This document shows positions 56,115 to 64,000 of a DNA stretch of 64,000 nucleotides, in pieces. This DNA is from Acidobacteriota bacterium (GTDB taxonomy: Bacteria > Acidobacteriota > Terriglobia > Acidiferrales > UBA7541): the NCBI GenBank assembly GCA_013289825.1, contig JABCZF010000002.1, forward strand, positions 62,001-126,000, in the 5' to 3' direction. Position numbers and translations under genes: made by a program. The notes under the pieces are model-generated. The model was not told the DNA's origin, ran no database searches, and saw nothing but the letters and a program-made list of their open reading frames with translations. The first letter of the stretch is position 1, and each line of letters begins with the position of its first letter.

Positions 56115-58622
56115 ATGCAGAATCTGTGGAAGGACATTACGTTTGGATTGCGCATGCTGGCAAAGAGCCCAGGATTTACGGCCATTGCCGTGATTACTTT
56201 GGCTTTGGGCATCGGCGCGAATACGGCAATCTTTTCGTTGATGAACCAGGTTTTGCTCAAACGCCTACCGGTCAAGAGTCCCGACGAATTGGTCATTCTA
56301 CTAGCGCCCGGGCCGCAGACGGGCCATGTTTCCAGCGACGGCGACTCGGCGGAATCGTTTTCATACCCCATGTACAAGGGCCTGCGAGATAGGAACTCCG
56401 TTTTTTCAGGAATACTGGCGCGCTACCGCTTTGAAGCGAGCGTCGCAAGTCATGGCCAGACAGACAGGGCATCCGGAGAAGTCGTGTCCGGCAACTATTT
56501 TGAAGTGCTCGGAGTTCGGGCGGCGCTCGGACGCGTGTTCAGCCAGGATGACGACCGAGTGCCGGGAGCACAGCCGGTCGTGGTGTTAAGCCACTCTTAC
56601 TGGACTCGCCATTTCGGAGGGGATCCGAGCGTTTTGAACAAGGTTCTTCTGATTAACAACGTCGAGATGACCGTGGTCGGCGTATCGCAATCGGGATTTA
56701 CAGGCGTGCAGGTAGGCAAAATACCCGACCTGTTTGTGCCGATGATGATGACGCAGCAGATGACGCAGCACGGAGAGACGCTCGACAAGTGGAACGATTA
56801 TTGGATGACATTGCTGGCGCGGCGCAAGCCTGGAATTTCTGAGCAACAGGCCGAGGCGGGGATCAACGCCGTATACCGGCCGCTGCTTGAGGAGCAACTG
56901 CCGCAAATTAAATCCGCATGGAATGAAGATAAGCGCCAGAAATTTTTGAACAAGAAGATCACTCTGTCATCGGGGGCCCACGGACGAACGATCGCGCAGG
57001 ACGGCTCGGGCGAGCAGCTGATCACACTTTTTGTGATGGTGGCGCTGGTGCTGCTGATTGCGTGCACCAATGTGGCGAATCTGCTGCTGGCTCGCGGAGC
57101 CTCGCGGCAGCGCGAGTTCGCGATACGGACGGCGATGGGCGCGAGTCGCGGCCGGATGATCCGGCAATTGCTGGCAGAAAGCCTGCTATGCGCGTTTGGC
57201 GGCGGCGCGCTGGGCATCCTGCTGGGCACCTGGCTGATGAGAATCCTCACTCCCATCGTGGTCGCGAGCGCGGGAGTCCAAGGGTTGACAGAAAAGCTCG
57301 ATCCGAACGTTTTGACGTTTGCGATCGGCGTGACCGTGCTCTGCGGGATATTCTTCGGTTTGATTCCCGCCTGGCGTGTCACGCGCTTGGGTGTCTCGGA
57401 TGTGATTAAGGACCAGGGTTCTACTGCTTCTGCCAGCGCATCTCACGTGGGCTTCCGTAAGGTACTGGTTGCCGGACAAGTTGCTTTCACCATGCTCCTG
57501 CTTGCCGGAGCCGGACTGTTCATGCGTTCGCTGTGGAACCTGCGAAATCAAGACCTGGGGTTGAAGACCGATAATGTAATCACGTTTTCCATCCAGCCCT
57601 CTCTCAACGGATATGACACTCCGCGATCGATAGCGCTGTTCGATCAATTGCGGGCGCGCTTGGCTGCTTTGCCTGGTGTCAGGTCCGTCGGCACGGGAGA
57701 TGTACCCACGCTTTCCGGCGACGACGAAGGGAGCAACATCACGGTCGAAGGAGGCCCTCAGCTCGCCGAAGAACTGCAAGATGTGGACCACGACGGGGTG
57801 AGTCCGGGTTACTTCGCTACCCTGGGAATTCCGCTGCTGTCCGGCCGCGAATTTACCGAAGCGGATGGAACCGCGGCCCCCAAAGTCGCCATTGCAAGTG
57901 AAGCGATGGTGAAGCGGTTTCTCCCGGGGCGAAATCCCCTCGGGGCCCACTTTGCGTTTGGGGGCGGGAAGGTCAAGCCGGATATCGAGATTGTGGGAGT
58001 GGTCAAGGACGTAAAGCAGGAGCATGTGAGCAGCGCGATCCAGCCTTATCTGTATGTTCCCTACGCGCAAAGGCCCAAACTGACAGGGATGACCTTCTAC
58101 GTTCGGTCGACGCAGGATCCGTTGCTGTTGGGATCGACCTTCGAAAAGGCCGTCCGGGAGCTGGACGCGAACCTCCCTGTCTATGATGTGAAGACTATGG
58201 AACGCGTAGTAGAAGAGGATCTGTTCTCGGCGCGAATGGTCGCGGTGCTTTCGGCGAGCTTCGCTGGTCTGGCGGCGCTCCTGGCGGCGCTTGGAATTTA
58301 CGGCGTGCTCGCCTATGTGGTCGTTCAGCGCACGCGTGAGATTGGGATCCGCATGGCGCTGGGTGCAGTGGCCGGGCAAGTGCGCTTGCTGATAGTTAAG
58401 GAAGTGGGATCCATGGTGCTCATCGGAGTTGCCGTGGGTCTGCCGCTGGCGTACGGGCTGGCGCGGTTTAGCGAATCGTTGTTGTATGGCGTGCACGCGG
58501 GCGATCCCGCGGTCTACCTATCGGGTCTGGGATTCATCGGGCTTATCGCGCTTGCGGCATGCCTAGTTCCAGCGAGGCGTGCCACACGCGTCGATCCACT
58601 GGTGGCGCTGCGTTATCAATGA
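56115..58622 (+). CDS. ADOP-type MacB/FtsX permease 4
   Basis: 835 residues. Start MQNLWKDITFGLRMLAKSPGF, 36 bases after permease 3. Unit 1 runs through LLARGASRQREFAIRTAMGASRGRMIRQLLAESLL to GLIPAWRVTRLGVSDVIKDQ. Unit 2 begins LVAGQVAFTMLLLAGAGLFMRSL and ends [15 protein letters not shown], the only copy ending in Gln instead of Glu. It is followed by 97 bases without a gene and then the first ATPase, so the five permeases are not fully contiguous. Intact. Confidence 0.9.
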   Translation: MQNLWKDITFGLRMLAKSPGFTAIAVITLALGIGANTAIFSLMNQVLLKRLPVKSPDELVILLAPGPQTGHVSSDGDSAESFSYPMYKGLRDRNSVFSGILARYRFEASVASHGQTDRASGEVVSGNYFEVLGVRAALGRVFSQDDDRVPGAQPVVVLSHSYWTRHFGGDPSVLNKVLLINNVEMTVVGVSQSGFTGVQVGKIPDLFVPMMMTQQMTQHGETLDKWNDYWMTLLARRKPGISEQQAEAGINAVYRPLLEEQLPQIKSAWNEDKRQKFLNKKITLSSGAHGRTIAQDGSGEQLITLFVMVALVLLIACTNVANLLLARGASRQREFAIRTAMGASRGRMIRQLLAESLLCAFGGGALGILLGTWLMRILTPIVVASAGVQGLTEKLDPNVLTFAIGVTVLCGIFFGLIPAWRVTRLGVSDVIKDQGSTASASASHVGFRKVLVAGQVAFTMLLLAGAGLFMRSLWNLRNQDLGLKTDNVITFSIQPSLNGYDTPRSIALFDQLRARLAALPGVRSVGTGDVPTLSGDDEGSNITVEGGPQLAEELQDVDHDGVSPGYFATLGIPLLSGREFTEADGTAAPKVAIASEAMVKRFLPGRNPLGAHFAFGGGKVKPDIEIVGVVKDVKQEHVSSAIQPYLYVPYAQRPKLTGMTFYVRSTQDPLLLGSTFEKAVRELDANLPVYDVKTMERVVEEDLFSARMVAVLSASFAGLAALLAALGIYGVLAYVVVQRTREIGIRMALGAVAGQVRLLIVKEVGSMVLIGVAVGLPLAYGLARFSESLLYGVHAGDPAVYLSGLGFIGLIALAACLVPARRATRVDPLVALRYQ

Positions 58623-58719
58623 CCGGACCGGTTTTAGGCAGCTAGAACGGCAGTCGGGGAGCATGGCAAAGAGTTTTGCGAGTTAAGTTTAGAGACTAAA
58701 AACCAGTTAAGGAGACGAA

Positions 58720-59427
58720 ATGTCAGACACACCTACACTCATCAAAATGGAAGGCGTAAAGAAAGTCTTCTACACGGACGAAGTAGAGACGCACGCACTT
58801 TCTGAGATCCACCTGGAGATCAAGAAAGGTACCTACATTTCCATTGCTGGTCCTTCCGGCTGCGGCAAGTCGACACTGCTCTCGATCCTGGGGCTGCTCG
58901 ATTCCCCGACAGACGGAAGTTACATGCTGAACGGACAGCCCGTCGGCAAGCTGACCATCAGCGAGCGCACGCGGATTCGCAATCGCGAAATCGGGTTCAT
59001 CTTCCAGGCCTTCAACCTGATCGGCGACCTCACGGTCTACGAGAACGTCGAGCTGCCCCTGACCTACCGCGGTACGAGCGCCTCGGAGCGCAAGCAGAAA
59101 GTGCAGAACGCGCTCGAGCGCGTGGGCATGGCGCACCGCTTGCGGCACTATCCTTCGCAACTCTCGGGCGGTCAGCAACAGCGCGTGGCCGTGGCTCGCG
59201 CGTTGGTAGGCGATCCGCTCATCCTGATGGCTGACGAGCCGACTGGAAACTTGGACTCGAAAAATGGCGAAGCCGTCATGGAGCTGCTGCGCGACTTGCA
59301 CCGCAACGGCGCAACCGTTTGCATGGTGACTCACGACCAGCGCTATGCGAATTTCGCGGAACGCACCATTCACCTGTTTGACGGACGCATCGTCGAGGAA
59401 ACCAAGGAAGCCGGAGTAACCGCTTAA
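58720..59427 (+). CDS. MacB/LolD-type ABC transporter ATPase 1
   Basis: 235 residues. Walker A GPSGCGKST (44-52), Q-loop FIFQAFNLIGDLTVYEN (94-109), signature LSGGQQQR (148-155), Walker B LILMADEPTGNLDS (167-180) and the H-loop VTHD are all intact. The NLDSKNGE and QRVAVARAL segments are typical of the MacB/LolD/YknY class that works as a mechanotransducer with MacB/FtsX-type permeases. ATG 58720 has AAGGAG 6 bases upstream. It lies between permeases 4 and 5 and is the likely energiser for at least some of the five, which carry no ATPase domain of their own. Confidence 0.93.
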   Translation: MSDTPTLIKMEGVKKVFYTDEVETHALSEIHLEIKKGTYISIAGPSGCGKSTLLSILGLLDSPTDGSYMLNGQPVGKLTISERTRIRNREIGFIFQAFNLIGDLTVYENVELPLTYRGTSASERKQKVQNALERVGMAHRLRHYPSQLSGGQQQRVAVARALVGDPLILMADEPTGNLDSKNGEAVMELLRDLHRNGATVCMVTHDQRYANFAERTIHLFDGRIVEETKEAGVTA

Positions 59428-59452
59428 GGCGTCCGGCAAAAGAGGGTGCTCC

Positions 59453-61906
59453 ATGGGAACGATCGGGCAGGACATCCGCTTTGGTGTGCGGATGCTCGCG
59501 AAGCATCGCCTTACGACCGTTGTGTGCGTGGCTGCGCTCGCGCTGGGCATCGGCGCCAACACGGCGATGTTCAGCTTGGCCGAAGCATTCCTGCTCCATC
59601 CCGTTCCCTTGGAGAATGCCAACCGTATCGTGGCGCTGGTCTATTCGCCCGTCGGGGCCAACGGCACGAGTTTCGGTCAGGACCAGAGTCCCGTTGCGCC
59701 CGCCACGTACCTCGACTGGAAAAAGGAAGCCCACTCATTTGATGAAATTACAGCGTACGCGTGGGATGAGCTCAACCTGACGGGCAATCCGGCACCCCAG
59801 AAAGTCCAGGCCTTTAAGGTGTCGGCAAATTTTTTCGAGACCGTCCAGGTTCAGCCGCAACTGGGCCGTATGTTTCTCGCCGAAGAGGAAGAGCCTGGCA
59901 AGGATCAAGAAATCATTTTAGGCCATGCTCTTTGGGAGCAGCGCTACGCCTCGGATCCGCACGTCGTTGGCAAGAACATAAAAGTTGGCGGCAAGAGCTT
60001 TACGATCGTCGGTGTGATGGCCAAGGGATTCGATTTTCCGAAACCAGCAGAAGCATGGATACCGCTGTCCTTCGACGCGAAAGAAAGGTTGCAGCGGGAT
60101 AGCCGTTGGCTGTTTGTCCTTGGAAGGCTCAAACCGGGCGTTCCGTTCACACTTGGCGCCGCGGAAATGCAATCGATCGCGCAGCGCCAAACCGAGGCTT
60201 ATCCGGACACCAACAAAGGATTTCGGCTGTATCCGCGGCCACTAGAGGAATTTGCTACCGGCGACCTCACGCGGCAGTACACCTTCTTGCTGTTAGGCGC
60301 GGTGGGGTTCGTCCTGCTGATCGCCTGCGCAGATGTGGCCAACGTGCAGTTTGCTCGCGTGACTGGCCGGCAGAAAGAATTGGCCGTTCGGACCGCGATG
60401 GGGGCGAGCCGGAGCCGCATCATCCGCCAATTGCTGATCGAGAGCATACTGCTTTCCCTGGCAGGCGCCGCCTTTGGGCTCGTCATTGCGCAGTGGTGGG
60501 TTTATTTGATTTTGAATCATATGCCTCCGGAGGTTGCGAGATTCATCGCCGGCTGGAACACCATCAGCCTCGATGCCAATGCCTTCTTATTTACGCTGGC
60601 CATAGCAGTCGCCAGCGGGATTGTTTCGGGTATCGCGCCTTCCTGGCTACATTCCGATACTCAAATCAGTGAGACGCTAAAGGAGAGCGGCCGCGGGGCA
60701 AGCACAGGACCGTCGCGCCACCGTTTGCGTAGCGTTCTGGTTGTGGCGGAGATTGCGCTCGCCCTAGTGCTTTTGGTGGGAGCCGGACTTCTCGTGAAGG
60801 GCTTTCGTGCCCTCATCGTTGTGCACGAGAACTATCACCCTGAATCCGTCCTGACGCTTACGTTGAGCTTACCCGAGGATCAGTACCGGCAAAAGCCTGG
60901 GCGTGCGGCGTTCTACGCACAAACCCTCGAGCGGCTCGCTGCCATTCCGCGCATCCAATCTGCAGCGCTTGCCACCTACGTGCCTTATGCAAACGGGGGA
61001 GGCGCGGGCGTGACACCGTTCACCATCGAAGGACGCGCTCCCGAAGAGCGAGGCGAGGCCATCAGCTCCATAGTGGAAACGGTCAGCCCGAACTATTTTC
61101 GCTTGATGAATATCGGCCTGCGAGGCGGGCGCGAGTTGAATGAATCGGATGCGGACGCCACGGTCCCCGTGGCGGATATCAGCCGGCTCGTGGCGACGCG
61201 CTACTTCCCCGGGGAAAATCCGATCGGACGGAAAATCAAGATTGGCAAAGTCGATTCAGAGGGTGCTTGGATGACGATTGTGGGAATCGTCGACGATATC
61301 CACTATACGTGGATCAACAAGCAAGAATTGCCGACGATTTATCGAAGTTACCGCCAAGCTCCTCCGTTCTACGGTTCTTTGATCTTACGAGCCGAGGGCA
61401 ATCCCATCACGTTCGTTCCGGCCGTGCGAAGTGCGGTTGCCGCAGTGGATCCAGATCTGCCGCTCTTCGACGTGCTGCCGTTCGACAAAGTAATCACCGA
61501 CTCGATTGTGGGCCTCGCCTATGTCGCCGCCATGATGGCTATCCTTGGGCTTATCGCGCTGGTTCTGGCTTCGGTCGGGATTTATGGCGTGATGTCCTAC
61601 TCCGTCGGCGAGCGCACGCATGAGATCGGCGTGCGCATGGCTATGGGTGCAACCTCAAAAGACGTCCTGAGACTTATCCTACGAAACGGGATGTCCCTGA
61701 CGATTGTCGGCATGGCTATCGGTCTCCCGCTGGCCTTGGGGTTTGCCTATCTCCTTTCGAGCCTCCTCTTTGGTGTAAAAGCCGCCGATCCATTTGCCTT
61801 CCTAGGACTGCCCCTGCTTCTGGCTGGTGTTGCGACAGTCGCCTGCTACCTCCCCGCGCGGCGCGCCGTGCGCCTGGATCCGCTCGCAGCCCTGCGCTAT
61901 GAATGA
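59453..61906 (+). CDS. ADOP-type MacB/FtsX permease 5
   Basis: 817 residues. Start MGTIGQDIRFGVRMLAKHRLT, 25 bases after ATPase 1, so the two are probably co-translated. Unit 1 begins [24 protein letters not shown] and its coupling stretch reads FARVTGRQKELAVRTAMGASRSRIIRQLLIE; unit 2 begins LVVAEIALALVLLVGAGLLVKGF and ends RRAVRLDPLAALRYE. The tight link to ATPase 1 makes this copy the best candidate for its direct partner. Intact. Confidence 0.9.
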   Translation: MGTIGQDIRFGVRMLAKHRLTTVVCVAALALGIGANTAMFSLAEAFLLHPVPLENANRIVALVYSPVGANGTSFGQDQSPVAPATYLDWKKEAHSFDEITAYAWDELNLTGNPAPQKVQAFKVSANFFETVQVQPQLGRMFLAEEEEPGKDQEIILGHALWEQRYASDPHVVGKNIKVGGKSFTIVGVMAKGFDFPKPAEAWIPLSFDAKERLQRDSRWLFVLGRLKPGVPFTLGAAEMQSIAQRQTEAYPDTNKGFRLYPRPLEEFATGDLTRQYTFLLLGAVGFVLLIACADVANVQFARVTGRQKELAVRTAMGASRSRIIRQLLIESILLSLAGAAFGLVIAQWWVYLILNHMPPEVARFIAGWNTISLDANAFLFTLAIAVASGIVSGIAPSWLHSDTQISETLKESGRGASTGPSRHRLRSVLVVAEIALALVLLVGAGLLVKGFRALIVVHENYHPESVLTLTLSLPEDQYRQKPGRAAFYAQTLERLAAIPRIQSAALATYVPYANGGGAGVTPFTIEGRAPEERGEAISSIVETVSPNYFRLMNIGLRGGRELNESDADATVPVADISRLVATRYFPGENPIGRKIKIGKVDSEGAWMTIVGIVDDIHYTWINKQELPTIYRSYRQAPPFYGSLILRAEGNPITFVPAVRSAVAAVDPDLPLFDVLPFDKVITDSIVGLAYVAAMMAILGLIALVLASVGIYGVMSYSVGERTHEIGVRMAMGATSKDVLRLILRNGMSLTIVGMAIGLPLALGFAYLLSSLLFGVKAADPFAFLGLPLLLAGVATVACYLPARRAVRLDPLAALRYE

Positions 61907-62026
61907 AGAGCGGCCGGCCACCAGAAGTCGCGGCTCCTTTGCGGTTTGTAGTGCCTGGGAACACGAGATTCCCGGTTAATCCCGCAGTTCGACAAGTCCC
62001 TTGGATTAAGTGTGATAGTCTCGAAA

Positions 62027-62042
62027 CGGAATAGGAATTCCG
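62027..62042 (+). promoter_or_regulatory. Short inverted repeat upstream of ATPase 2
   Basis: CGGAAT (62027-62032), AGGA, ATTCCG (62037-62042) form a perfect 6-base dyad 33 bases before the GTG start of ATPase 2, in a 168-base gap after permease 5. It could be an operator for separate control of this ATPase, but short dyads of this kind are common by chance. Confidence 0.25.
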
Positions 62043-62074
62043 GCGTTATCTTATTTAGCGCCTAAGGAGCGAGC

Positions 62075-62773
62075 GTGGAACCTCTGATTCAGATGCGAAA
62101 CTTGGAGAAAGTTTACGAAGCGGGCGGCAGCAAGTTTTATGTTTTGCGCCGCATCTCACTGGATATTCAACCGGGTGAATTTGTTACCTTCATGGGACCT
62201 TCGGGAGCGGGAAAATCCACGCTCCTGAGCATTATCGGGATGCTCGATGGTTCTTGGACGGGCGAATACTACTTTAACGGCGAGCCGGTCCACCGCCTCA
62301 ACGTAAAGAAGCGCAACGAGCTTCACAAGGCCAACATCGGCTTCGTCTTCCAGAGCTATCACCTGATCGACAATCTGACCGTGTTTGAAAACCTCGAAAT
62401 CCCCCTTTCTTACAAGAATGTGCCACACAAGGAGCGCGTTAGCCTGGTTTGCGATATCCTGGACCGCTTCAACATCGTCGGCAAAAAAGACCTGTTCCCC
62501 AACCAGCTTTCCGGCGGGCAACAACAGCTTGTAGGAGTTGCGCGCGCTGTGATTCAAAGCCCCAAGCTGATTCTGGCCGACGAGCCGACCGGCAACCTGC
62601 ATTCCGCGCAAGGTGAAGAAATCATGGAGCTTTTCCGGAAGCTGAACGAAGCCGGTACGAGCATCATTCAGGTGACTCACTCGGAGCGAAACGCCGCCTA
62701 CAGCCATCGCGTCATTCAGCTCAAAGACGGCTGGGTGGTCAGCGAAACCAGCAATGCCGCGCGGGTGGTCTGA
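62075..62773 (+). CDS. MacB/LolD-type ABC transporter ATPase 2
   Basis: 232 residues from GTG 62075 behind AAGGAG at 5-base spacing. Walker A GPSGAGKST (41-49), Q-loop FVFQSYHLIDNLTVFEN (90-106), Walker B LILADEPTGNL (165-175) and VTHSER are intact. The signature is LSGGQQQLVGVARA, where most MacB/LolD ATPases have LSGGQQQRVAIARA, so the usual Arg is Leu. It follows permease 5 after 168 bases and precedes the response regulator. Clearly diverged from ATPase 1. It may serve a different subset of the permeases or a permease pair to the right of the window. Confidence 0.92.
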   Translation: MEPLIQMRNLEKVYEAGGSKFYVLRRISLDIQPGEFVTFMGPSGAGKSTLLSIIGMLDGSWTGEYYFNGEPVHRLNVKKRNELHKANIGFVFQSYHLIDNLTVFENLEIPLSYKNVPHKERVSLVCDILDRFNIVGKKDLFPNQLSGGQQQLVGVARAVIQSPKLILADEPTGNLHSAQGEEIMELFRKLNEAGTSIIQVTHSERNAAYSHRVIQLKDGWVVSETSNAARVV

Positions 62774-62961
62774 CCGATGGCCACCGCGGGTCCGGCCTTT
62801 TAGGGGACTCCACTGGGCCTACTGGTGAGAACCGATTGCATAGGCTAAGTTATTGATTTTATTGGGTCAAAATGGGGGATAGGTAACTCCTGGCTAGCAC
62901 GTGCTTAACCGATGGGTTGGCTACAAGGTTGCACTCCCGTTGCGATGATCTTCCCAAGCGA

Positions 62962-64000
62962 ATGAAAAACCCTACGATTCATCCCTATCGCGTCCTGGTG
63001 GCCGACGATCAGGCGGATATCCGCGACGCCCTGCGCCTGCTGCTTAAGCGGGAGAACTATGAGACGCAATCCGCAGCCTCGCCGGCGGAAGCGCTCGCGG
63101 CCGTTGAATCGCGTGAGTTCGATGCCGTGCTCATCGATCTGAACTATGCGCGAGACACTACCTCCGGGCAGGAGGGCCTCGATTTGCTGAGCCATATCCA
63201 GGCGGCGGATGCGACGCTGCCGGTCATTGTGATGACCGCCTGGAGCAGCGTGGAAATCGCCGTGGAAGCCATGCGGCGCGGGGCCCGCGATTTCATTCAG
63301 AAGCCCTGGGACAATGCGCGGCTGCTGAGCATCCTGCGCACGCAGATCGATCTTCGCAACGCCTTGCGGCAGGCTTCGCGGCTCGAAGCCGAGAATCGCC
63401 TGCTTCGCGCCGAATCGCGCCCCACGCTTATCGCCGAAGCGGCCGTGATGCAGCCGGTCGTCGACCTGATCGGGCGGGTGGGTCCTTCCGATGCCAGCGT
63501 GCTTATCACCGGCGAGCACGGCACGGGAAAGGAAGTTGTGGCGCAGACATTGCACGCGCTTTCTCAGCGTGCTGCGAAACCGATGGTCACGGTTAACGCG
63601 GGCGGCCTTTCCGAGGGCCTGTTCGAAAGCGAGCTCTTCGGCCATGTGAAAGGCGCCTTCACCGACGCGCGCAACGACCGTGTCGGGCGTTTTGAGCTAG
63701 CCGAGGGCAGCACGCTTTTTCTGGACGAGATCGCCAACGTCCCGCTCAATCTGCAGGCCAAGCTTTTGCGGGTGCTGGAAACCGGCGAACTCGAGCGCGT
63801 CGGCTCTTCTTCGACCCGGCGAGTGAACGTCCGCGTTTTGGCGGCCACCAACGCAGATGTGACTTCCGAGGCGGCCTCTGGTCGTTTCCGCCAGGATCTG
63901 CTTTTTCGCTTGAATACCATCGAAATCCATCTTCCGCCGTTGCGCGAACGCCGCGAGGACATCGCCTTGCTGGCGCACCATTTCCTCCGAGGCTATGCGC
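62962..64000 (+). CDS. NtrC-family response regulator, AAA+ sigma-54 activator type (3' end outside window)
   Basis: The first 346 codons from ATG 62962 are present and the frame is open to the window edge. Residues 9-130 form a receiver: acidic DDQ (15-17), phospho-acceptor D59 in AVLIDLN, Thr in VMTAW and Lys in FIQKPWDN. The AAA+ domain starts near 150 with Walker A GEHGTGKE, then ESELFGHVKGAFTDA in place of the sigma-54 contact GAFTGA, Walker B TLFLDEIAN, and RVLAATNADV with RFRQDLLFRLN (arginine finger region). A C-terminal Fis-type helix-turn-helix would be expected beyond the edge. Its place after the export genes suggests it controls them; the cognate kinase may follow to the right. 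Confidence 0.92.
   Translation, partial: MKNPTIHPYRVLVADDQADIRDALRLLLKRENYETQSAASPAEALAAVESREFDAVLIDLNYARDTTSGQEGLDLLSHIQAADATLPVIVMTAWSSVEIAVEAMRRGARDFIQKPWDNARLLSILRTQIDLRNALRQASRLEAENRLLRAESRPTLIAEAAVMQPVVDLIGRVGPSDASVLITGEHGTGKEVVAQTLHALSQRAAKPMVTVNAGGLSEGLFESELFGHVKGAFTDARNDRVGRFELAEGSTLFLDEIANVPLNLQAKLLRVLETGELERVGSSSTRRVNVRVLAATNADVTSEAASGRFRQDLLFRLNTIEIHLPPLRERREDIALLAHHFLRGYA

Noticed and set aside
58664..58680. TGGCA...TTGC element before ATPase 1, sigma-54-like
   Set aside because: The GG and GC are 11 bases apart instead of the strict 10.
1..64000. tRNA, rRNA, CRISPR or intact insertion sequence
   Set aside because: I looked for T-loop motifs, regular spaced repeats and transposase motifs by eye and found none; a covariance-model search would be decisive.

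Overview
The window looks like chromosomal DNA of an Acidobacteriota bacterium (Terriglobia/Solibacter-like). The assignment rests on family content, since I could run no searches. It carries an array of five large two-unit MacB/FtsX permeases of the type called ADOP (acidobacterial duplicated orphan permease), a secreted VWFA-related protein of the acidobacterial type, an Oar-like TonB-dependent receptor with an N-terminal carboxypeptidase-regulatory domain, and a very large Ser/Thr kinase. The DNA is moderately GC-rich by eye, genes are densely packed, and I see no tRNA, rRNA, CRISPR array or intact insertion sequence.

Layout. (1) 1-16.3 kb: part of a type VI secretion locus. hcp (cut by the left edge), tssC and tssB run leftwards. 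tssK1, tssK2, tssL and tssM run rightwards. A SAM methyltransferase lies antisense between the two tssK paralogues, and a 1456-residue membrane-spanning kinase with a TonB-like C-terminus closes the locus. TssA, E, F, G, H, I and J are not in view; some may lie left of the window. (2) 17.0-21.6 kb: ribokinase-like sugar kinase, deoxyribose-phosphate aldolase and a double-domain aldehyde dehydrogenase, which together suggest deoxyribose or deoxynucleoside catabolism. (3) 21.9-24.7 kb: an orphan ribbon-helix-helix protein behind a palindrome, PurU, and an ornithine/lysine-type decarboxylase with an unusual active-site substitution. (4) 24.8-35.7 kb: five leftward genes for exported proteins (VWFA-related, TonB receptor, DUF5666-like, and two large beta-rich unknowns) in two translationally coupled groups separated by a terminator hairpin.

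(5) 36-47 kb: mixed metabolic and envelope genes. These are a remnant of a xanthine-dehydrogenase-family subunit, an exported M20 peptidase, a HAMP-terminated membrane sensor, a frameshifted remnant of an exported protein, malic enzyme, a GMC oxidoreductase with its subunit-3 partner, an amino-acid permease, a small exported protein and a TPR-thioredoxin protein. (6) 47.3-64 kb: a rightward export cluster of one periplasmic adaptor, five ADOP permeases and two MacB/LolD-type ATPases, followed by an NtrC-type response regulator that runs off the right edge.

The strongest leads for new biology are the duplicated tssK with its embedded methyltransferase and trans-envelope kinase, the coupled secreted/outer-membrane gene block, and the DERA-ALDH16-like pair. 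None of these is proven novel from sequence alone.
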